Shown here: positions 27,323 through 36,300 of the stretch, piece by piece | How positions within the stretch are numbered: the first letter of the stretch is position 1 | Layout of the letters: every line of letters starts with the position of its first letter | IMG/VR virus record: IMGVR_UViG_3300044845_000798 | Coordinates: 1 to 39,293 of that record | DNA length: 39,293 nucleotides | From: a virus | Strand: one strand, 5' to 3' | Made by a program: the position numbers and the translations under genes | The notes under the pieces: generated by a model | Database searches by the model: none | Seen by the model: the letters and a program-made list of their open reading frames with translations, nothing else | What the model was told of the DNA's origin: nothing

Positions 27323-30300
27323 ATGAGTGACGCACAAGCCGAAATCCTAGTTAGAGCCGAAATGAATGACCGGCTTTCGGCTGCTCTTCAACGCATAAAC
27401 GGTCAATTAAGCAACACTGTTCGTTCTCTTAATGGTTTAAAAGCAACAAGTCAAAGTGCTGTTGGTGCAACCAATGCTGTTGGTGCAGCGATATCTAGAC
27501 TTTCAAGAAACTCTAGTTCGCTGAATACATCTCTAAAAGGTAATGCGTTAAGTCAACACGCATTGTCAGCTTCTTTTCGAAATAGCCGTATACAGGCTGA
27601 TGCTCTTAACTCACAACTTGGTCGTCTGCAATCCGCCGGGTTAAATACTGTTCCTATCCGTGCATACATAACTCAATTGAGAGTTATGGACTCCATGCAA
27701 AAACAAATTGGAAACTCAATGCGAGCAATGAACTTCCAGCAAATGGGTTCTCAACTCAATGCATTCTCGCAAAGAATGACCAACGCTGGAACACGCATGT
27801 CTATGGGTCTCACCCTGCCACTTGTTGCTTTCTTCCGGATGGGGTTTTCATCATTCAGAGCGTTAGATAAACAAGTCATTCGTTCAACCAAACTAATGGC
27901 TGACTCTTTCGATGATTCTGTCAAGAACACAGCTGGGGCTGCAAAAGGATATACCGACCTTCAGTATGCAGTAAAAACCCTTGGAGATGGTCTTGACAAA
28001 ATCACAAGTAAATGGGGTGTATCAAGAGAACTTGTGCAGGGTCTTGCTGGAGATTTTGCTGAGCTTGGTATTTCTGCACCAGAGTCATTGGCGAGATTGA
28101 CTGAATTAACTGTTGAATTTGAAAAATTGGGTAATATTGACATTACACAAGCTCAATCAACAATTCAGGCTATGTTCCAAACTATTTCTAGAATTAGAAC
28201 AGACAAGGGGTTGGATGTAACGAGTGAAAAGTCGCTTAAGCAGATGACAGAAGAGATTAATGGAGCAATTGCTTTCTTCAACTTTGCTGAAAACAAAACA
28301 ACGCTATCTCTTAATAACATTGCAGAAGCCTTTCCTGAAGTAACCGCTGCTGCAACCTCTTTTGGTTTAAATATGCAAACAACAGCTGCATTGCTTGTAC
28401 CAATGATTGGTGCATCATTTCAGGTTGGAGCCTCAGCGAACTCCATTAAAGTTTCTTTGCAGAGAATGGTTGCAACAACCAAACAGAACAAAGACATGCT
28501 TAAAGATTTAAGCGATACTATTGGCAAGGAATTTGCTCCATCTCTTGGTTTGGGTGCAGGTGGACTTATGGATCTTATTACTAACTATGATTTGCTTAAG
28601 GCAAAACTTAGCAAAGCTGATCAATTAGTATTCTTCTCTAAATTGTTTGGTGTTCGTCAGGGTCCAAGAATGGAAGTTGCCATTGCTCAAATGAATAAAT
28701 ATGATAAGAGATTAAAAGCAGTTGGAACTCAAGAGCAAAAGATGGCAAAACAGGCTGAGGATGCTATAAATACTCAATTAAAAATTCGTGGATTTACCAA
28801 AAAAGAAGATGAAATAAAAATTGGGAATCTTCAAGAAATAGCCAATCTTACATCTGCAGCTCAAGAGATGGATGAAGATGGAAATTACAAAGCCAAAGCT
28901 TTAGCAATTCAGGCTGGACAAGAGGTAGCTCTTTTTAACCTTAGAAATGCAAATCAAGCTCTCCAAAAAAATGGAATAACTCAATATGAATACAGTGGAA
29001 AAGTTATGCTTGATAATACAAAGAAGCAAGAAAGACAGAATAAACTCGGTAAAGAGTTTAATAATATTCAAACAGAATCAGGAAAACTTCTTACCGCTCA
29101 GTTGTATGGTAAGTCTTTAACCGAAGAAAATAAGAATGACGAATTAGAGCGTGTACGGAACTCTGTCGAAGTTCAATATGGTAAAGCAAGAGAGGCTGCT
29201 AAGTCGATTGCTCGTGAATTAACCTCTGTGTTTGGAGGAATTCTTGAACAGATTAACCCGATCATTGAAAGAATAGCTAAATTCTTTAGAGAACTTTCGG
29301 ACCCAATTAAGAAAATACTGGGAGTAATGCTAATTCTATTGGCTCTTATTGGACCACTAATGAGAACTATTGGTGCAGTAGGACAGCTTGGTGCGATATT
29401 CAACAATGTTCGTGCTGGCGGTATCAAACGGTTTAAAGGAAATGTTGTTGAACTAAATCAGTCTCTCATGAAGACAAGCGACATTGCATTAAGAATTGGC
29501 GGTAACTTTAGGAAATTTGGACAAGATGGAAAAATCTTTACCTCTAGAAAAGATGCAAAGAGACTTGAAAAACTTGCTCCAATTATTGCAAAGCAAGATC
29601 GGGGAGAAGAGCTTACTGCTAAGGAGAAATCAAAGGGTGGTAAGTATATCAAGCAACTGGCTGGTCGTAAAGCCGTTCTAGATGGTACGGCTTTGCAATC
29701 GCAAAAGAATTTCTACGGTCTTGATCAAGCAACAAAAGATTATGTAAGGTCATTAGATCCTATTTATCAAACAAACAAGATGGTGAATGAACTTCTTCAA
29801 GAGCAATCTAAAAAGACAGCCAGCATTTTCAGAAAAGCAGCCCAAAAGTTTCTTAGAATCAGAGGAGCATCAAATAATGCGACAGGAGCGGGTATTGATC
29901 CTGCGACTGGTGGTGTCCGTGATGCTGCACCATACGGACCAGCAGTTCCGACTCCAGCCCCTATCACATCAGCAATTGGGGGTATTACAACACTTAGAGA
30001 TATCCTTAGCCAAATTCTTTCCACTCTTCAAGCAATTCAAGCTTGTGTTTGTAATGCAAAAGCAGCAGCAACCGGAAGACCATCTCCTGCTGCAAGCGGT
30101 GCTCCAACCAATGCACCGCCCGCAGGATTGTCAGGCGCTGTCGTAACTCCGGTAACACTTGGACAAAAGCCTACAACTGCAACAGGAACACCTTCTCCAA
30201 CAGGTGCTGCTGCTACAGCTGTGGACTTGTCAAATCTATCAGACGAAGAGCTTGCTGCTTCAAAAGCTAGACTTGAAAAAGAAGCAAAACAACTTGAGGC

Positions 30301-33300
30301 TGAGGCAAAAGAAACAGCTAAAATTCTTGCTAAAGCTGAAAAAGAAAAAAGAAAGCTTGCAGAAAAGCAATATAAAAATGCCTTAAAGAAAAAACTATTT
30401 TCTACGGAAAGCGTTGTTGGCGCTCTTAAGCCACAACTTAATGTAAGATCTGGACTTCCTGCAAACTTCATGAACCCAATGGCAATGATGAATGCCATGA
30501 AGCCCACGATGCCTGAGATACCTGCAGGTGGAGATATTCTCAAACCAGCAATTGATAAGGGAATGCATGCTGTTGCGGAAGCAGTCATGGTGTCTATCGG
30601 TAAGAAGCCAGTTGCCCCAGCAGCAAGCCCAATTCCTGCTGCAATTGAAGCAGCAACAGCCACTGCGGAAGAAACGGTTGCAACAGATGTCAAGCAGAAA
30701 GCAAAGAGAGGTCGTGGAAGACCAAAAGCTGCTGGACCAATCCCTGCTGCTATTGATATTGCCGTTGCAGAAGGCGAAAAAACCGTTGCAGAAGCGATTG
30801 TTGCTGACACAAAGAAGACTCGTGGAAGACCAAAGGGTACTACCAAGAAGCCAGCAGTCACTCCAGCAGTGAGTACGGCGCAACGAGATTACGCAGCGGT
30901 TGACGGATTTGGCAGAGCAGTTTCTGGTCCAAATAAAGCAACTGTTGATCTTGAGGCTGCTGGTGCGTCAATTAAAAAACTCCTCAATCTTGAGGGAACA
31001 GCAAAGAGTGCTATTCTAACAAAAGATTCACTAATTAAATTATTTACAATTCTCGGACAAGATGTTCCAGTGAAGTTGCGTCAACTTGATTCTCTTGTTA
31101 ACAAAGAAGGAGAAGCTATCAAGGTGAATCTCAGCACCTTGGGCAAAATTGCTGGTGCTATTAAAACTGGTGTTGCTGGGAAAGCTCTTGCTCCTGATGC
31201 AAAAGTTGGGGCTGCATTTACTGGAACATCAGCTAAAACAAGTCCATTTTATGCTAAAAATTTCAATGAGGCTGTTAGTTCATCAGTAGGAAATATAAAG
31301 TACAAACCTGTTACCGCAATTAAACCTGAAGATATTGCAGTTGCAAAAGAATCTGTTGCTCAAGTGACAGAATTTGAAAAAGAAAGACAAATCCTTAAAG
31401 ATAAAATAAAGATTCTTGCCGATCAAGCAAGAGTTATTAAAGGAAAGATTGATGATCTTGTTGCTCAAGAATCTCGGGCAGCAAAGGTTGGAAACCTATC
31501 ATTGGCTCGTGTTCTTCAGATTAAAATTCTTTCTGAAAAAAGAAAGATGTCTGATGTTCAGAGGGCTATTTCGGAGCTAAAAAGAACAACTGATTTGATA
31601 AACACTGAGCTTCAGAGCGTCAGGCAGTCTGCAAATTTAGCATTTAATAATGCACAACAACAAATCGCCTCCAGCGGTGGTGTACCTTTTGCCGGTGCGA
31701 AAGGTAAGGGGATGCCGTTCGGCAGTACTACTGCTAGAGCGAGAGCTAAGCGCACAGGCGAAAGATACACGGGTCTTGTTTATGGAGGAAGAGATTCTAA
31801 AGGTGATCCGACTGAGGAACTCAGGGAGAGAAGAGAGGTTACAAGACCCAGTTATAGCAGAAACGATCCAGAAGAAAAGGATCGTCAAGCAAGAAGGGTT
31901 GCTCTTAGACCAAAGAGAAAAGCTGGAATTGAACTTCTAAGACAAGCAGTCACTCAACAACCGGACTATATTGAAAGAGAAAAAAGAAGAGTTGCGCAAG
32001 CAGCAAGGGATGCTGAATTTGCAGCAAAACAAGAGGCAGATCGTCTTGCGAAACAACAAGAAGCTGCTCTTAAGAAACTAGGCGTAAAGCCCGAAAAAGT
32101 CGAACCAGTACAATCCTCTCCTATAAAGAGGGGATTCATGTCTAAAGAGCAGTTCCTTGCGGGGCAAGCTGAGAATCTTCAATCTCTTAACGAACAGATT
32201 AAAGCAGCAAATGATAGTGCAAGAAGTGCAAAAAGAGCTGTCAAAAATTTAGAAACTCAGATTCAAGAAGTTACTGAGTCAAAGAAACGCATTCCGGGCG
32301 GTAAGAAAAATGCAATTGATGAACTCACTACAAGACTAGAAGATGCCAAGAAGAAAGCGGAACAAGCCAAGGCTGCAGCAAAAGCAGCAAAAGATGATAT
32401 AGCTCGCATCAATGCTTATGACCCAGCAAAGGGCGGGCTTCCTCCTAAGCCAGTCGCTCCAGATATCTCTGCTGCAGTAAGACCTAAATCATTGAGTGCT
32501 GGTGTACCAACTGGAGCAACAACTCTTGGAAATATTAACAGTCAACTCTCAGCAACATTGCAAATTCCGACTGCTGTTCTTGATCAGTTCTACCAGACAC
32601 TCAAGATTCAAGGTAAGGGTCTTGCTGAAGTTGCATCCAATGCTGGTCTTCAAGCAACTGACGACTTGGCTCTTCTTAAACAGGAGCTTCTCAAGATTGG
32701 TCTTACTATTGAACAAGCACTTGCTAAACCAGCAGAAACGCTGAAGCAACTTCAGGCTGTTAAGTTTCAAGATAGCGGAGAGGTACAAGCTCTATTCCAG
32801 AGACTTGTTATGTTTGCCAGAGATGTTGCAAATAAAGGTGTTGAAAAAGCCTTCCAAGATACTATTGCAAGATTCCAGAACCTTAAGCCCGGAGCTGCTG
32901 TAAAGCCAGCATCTGCAAAACCAGCATCTGCACCAGCAAATAAAGCAGCGTATGGTTTTGGTCTTGAATCAGCTGACCAAAAAATTCTTGCTGAACAAAT
33001 TAAGTCTCAAATTATTGCTCAAAATAAAGCTGCAATAGACTTTATGAAATTTGAAACCAAGACTCTTGAGTATATTGGTAGAGCCTTTGCGATTGAAGGA
33101 AGAGGTAAGGGCAAGAAAGAAGTTGTCGTTGCTAATCTAATAAAGAAACTTAAAGAAATGGGCATTGCTGTTGAAAAAGCAATTGTAACCGAAGCCATTG
33201 CTCCAATCAATGCTGCAAAAGATGCTGTTACAACAACAGCAGCAACCGCTGCCGGTGCAAGTGTTGGTAAACCTAAAGCACCAGTAACGGCACAACCCGG

Positions 33301-36300
33301 TAATGTCATCGGTAATCTTGGAGCAACACAGATTCAAAATTTCATGTCTATTGCAAATTCCGTATCGGAAGATTCAGCAACCTTTGCTACACAAGTTAAC
33401 AGATTGGCTCAAAAGGCTGGTCTTGAGGGTCAAGAGACATCTGTTATTATTCAAAAAATACTTAGCGCATTTGAAGTTTATTTAAAGAATAATGGACTCA
33501 CAGAAGCTCAATTAAGACAGGCTGATGCTTTACTGAGAGAAATTGCAACAGGGACAGCAAGACCTTTTTCTGTTGCAGCAAGTAAAGTTTACGAATCAGC
33601 AAGGGGTTCAAAAGAAGAGCCAAAAGCAAGCGGTCTCCGTGGGAAAGCTGTCGGTGCAACTGCTGACGAAACTGCAAAAGTTGTAGAAGCAGAAAAGAAT
33701 CTGACTGTTGCTGTTGAAAAAACAATCGCAGATGCAGCTAAGGCGGTAACAATTTCAGCAAATGCTGCTGCGAACCCTCGTCTTGCAGCTATTGCTTCTG
33801 GAGTAAAACTTTCACCTCTTGCATCACCTACAACTGGAGTTGCTGGTCCAAAAGCAACAGACGCAACTCCAGCTGTTGCTGTCCGCACTCCTTACTCAAT
33901 GCCATATATTAATGAAATTAACTCTCAAGCTATTAACACTAAAGCAGTGGCAGATTCTATTGCTGAAAATATTAGATTAGCGTCATCAGGAACTGCTAAG
34001 AAAGTCCAATCCATGCTTTCTGGTATTCAGGAATTGGTAAGATCCGTTCATGGTGCCCAGATTGCAAAAGATTTTGCTTTCATAACCGGTGGAAATATTA
34101 CAGATGCTCTGAAGTATCTTGATCGTATCATCCAAGAAAAATTAGTAAAAGAAGCAGAAAAAGTAAAGGCTGTTGCAGATACAGTCAAGGTAGCCCCGGT
34201 TGCCCCTGCTCCACCAGTTGCTCCAAAACCACCTGTCGCAACTGCCCCTGTGTACCCTGCACCTCCTTCTAAACCAATGCTTATGCTCAATGCTGCTAAA
34301 GAAAGCCCAAGAAGGGCAGCTGCGCAGGCAAAAGCTGCTGCTGCTGCGGTTGGAACAGTTGGTACAACACCAATTGAAATGCCAAGAGCCAGAGTTAATC
34401 TCCGTGAAATGATTGCAGAAAGACTTGCAATAAAAGCAACAATGGAAGCTGAGACAGCAGCTATGGCGGAAAGAATTAGAAGCAATGTTGCATTAAGTCA
34501 AGCAATTCGTGAGCGTAGTAGAGCGATGGATGTAGCAAATAGGTCAGACAGAGTTCAGAAACTGATTGATGCAACACCTATTCCTCCAAGACCAAGCGCT
34601 GGTCGTAATAGAATCCCTCTAACGAGAGAAGAGTTTACTGGTCAAACTATTGCAAAGACAGCGAATGTTATGTTTAACCCAATTAAGCAAGTGAAGGTGA
34701 TTGGTAGTGCATTAGGTTCAATTGGTGGTGCATTAGAGTCTGTTGCCAAGAGAGTGTCGCCAAAGAGGTTTGGTGATCAAAATGTCTATAAGGCAAGAGA
34801 TTACATGGGCGAAGCTCGCCGTACAACTTTTGGTCGTATCGCTGATAGAAATCTTCAAGTAACAAGTCGTCAGTCTCGGATTGCGGAAAAAGATGCAAGA
34901 GTCATCGCTAAAGAGACAAGAGCTACAGACAGACCAAATCGCAATATTGCAAGACTGACTCAAAGTCAATTGCCATCGCAATTTAGACAAGCCATTAATC
35001 CAAGTATTGATACTCTAAAGGCAATTGCTAAAACATACGGTCCACCGATTAAATCTGCAATGAATTTTGCAAAGAAAAAATCAATTGAAGGATTGAAGAT
35101 TGCTGGTCAGGTAACTAGAGAGCTTACCCTCCTCCCTGTTAGAGTACCAATTGTATTTACAACTGGTCTGATTGAAGCTCACAAGTTTGCAATGAAGGGT
35201 GTTCGTGCTGGAATTGCAAAACTTGATAGCATTGCCTTCTTTAATACAACATACACAGGTGCTGCAATTATCACGCTTGCTATAACCCTTGAGAAGGGTT
35301 TAACGAAACTGGGAAGTGCTATGACAATGGGAGGTCAAGCCCTATTAACCTCTGGTCAGATTGCTGCAAAGTTTGTTCAAACTGCATTTACTAATCCAAA
35401 ACAAGCTCTTGCGATGGCTTCAACTGGTCTTACCAACTCTAAGGATCTGTTGTTCAAGGCAGGTGCTGGTCTTGTTGCAGCAGCCTCTAGTATCAAAGTA
35501 GGCGCAATCAAGCTTGCACAGTCTGCAGGCTCAGCTGCAGTAGCTGGAGCGAAAATGGCTGGCGGAGCAATTGGAAAAGCAGCAATGGCTCCTGTTCGTG
35601 GAGTAAAAACAATGTTTGTCGGAGGAAGTACTTTTGTTCCTCAAGGAACAGATGCTGCTGGAAATGCTATTGCTACAAAGAAGGGCGGTCTCTTTAGAAG
35701 AAGCGTTACTCAAACAACTGATGCGACAACCGGAATGATGACTGAGCAAAGAGGCAAGGGAATGTTCGGTAGAATGAAGGGCGGACTCGGAAAAGGCGTA
35801 ATGGGCGGAATTCGTGGTCTTGGAACCGCTGCCGGGTCAATGTCTTCAATGATGCTCTATCAACTTGGTCCTGCTGGTATGGCTCTGCAGGGACCGTTGA
35901 ATAAAGTGATTGGACTCTTGACTAAGACAAAGGGTGCATTCTTCGGAGTAACTATCCCAATTCTACTCGTTGTCGGAGCAATCTTCCTTTTGAAGAAGAC
36001 ATTCAGTGCATACGGTGATAAGACGACTGGTGTTGCAGAAAACTTTAAGAAAGCTTTTGCTGCAGTTATGGTTGTTGTCAATATGCTCAAGACAGCATTC
36101 TTTGACTTCTTTGCATCATTATTTGGTGGAGCAGAAAGTAGCGGAGAAGCAACAGGCAATATTGCAACTGTTGTAACAAAGGTCGCCGAGGCTACTCGTA
36201 AGTTCGCAGTGGCTTTCCAAGCTTTCTTTACGAAATATATTCTTCCAGCTATTTATACAATGCTTTCTGGTTTTTCAATGATCATCAGAGCTATCTTTAG

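Noticed and set aside
30037-30861. Minus-strand 274-residue ORF
   Set aside because: Shadow of the Ala/Pro-rich tape measure section; low-complexity composition and no ribosome site.
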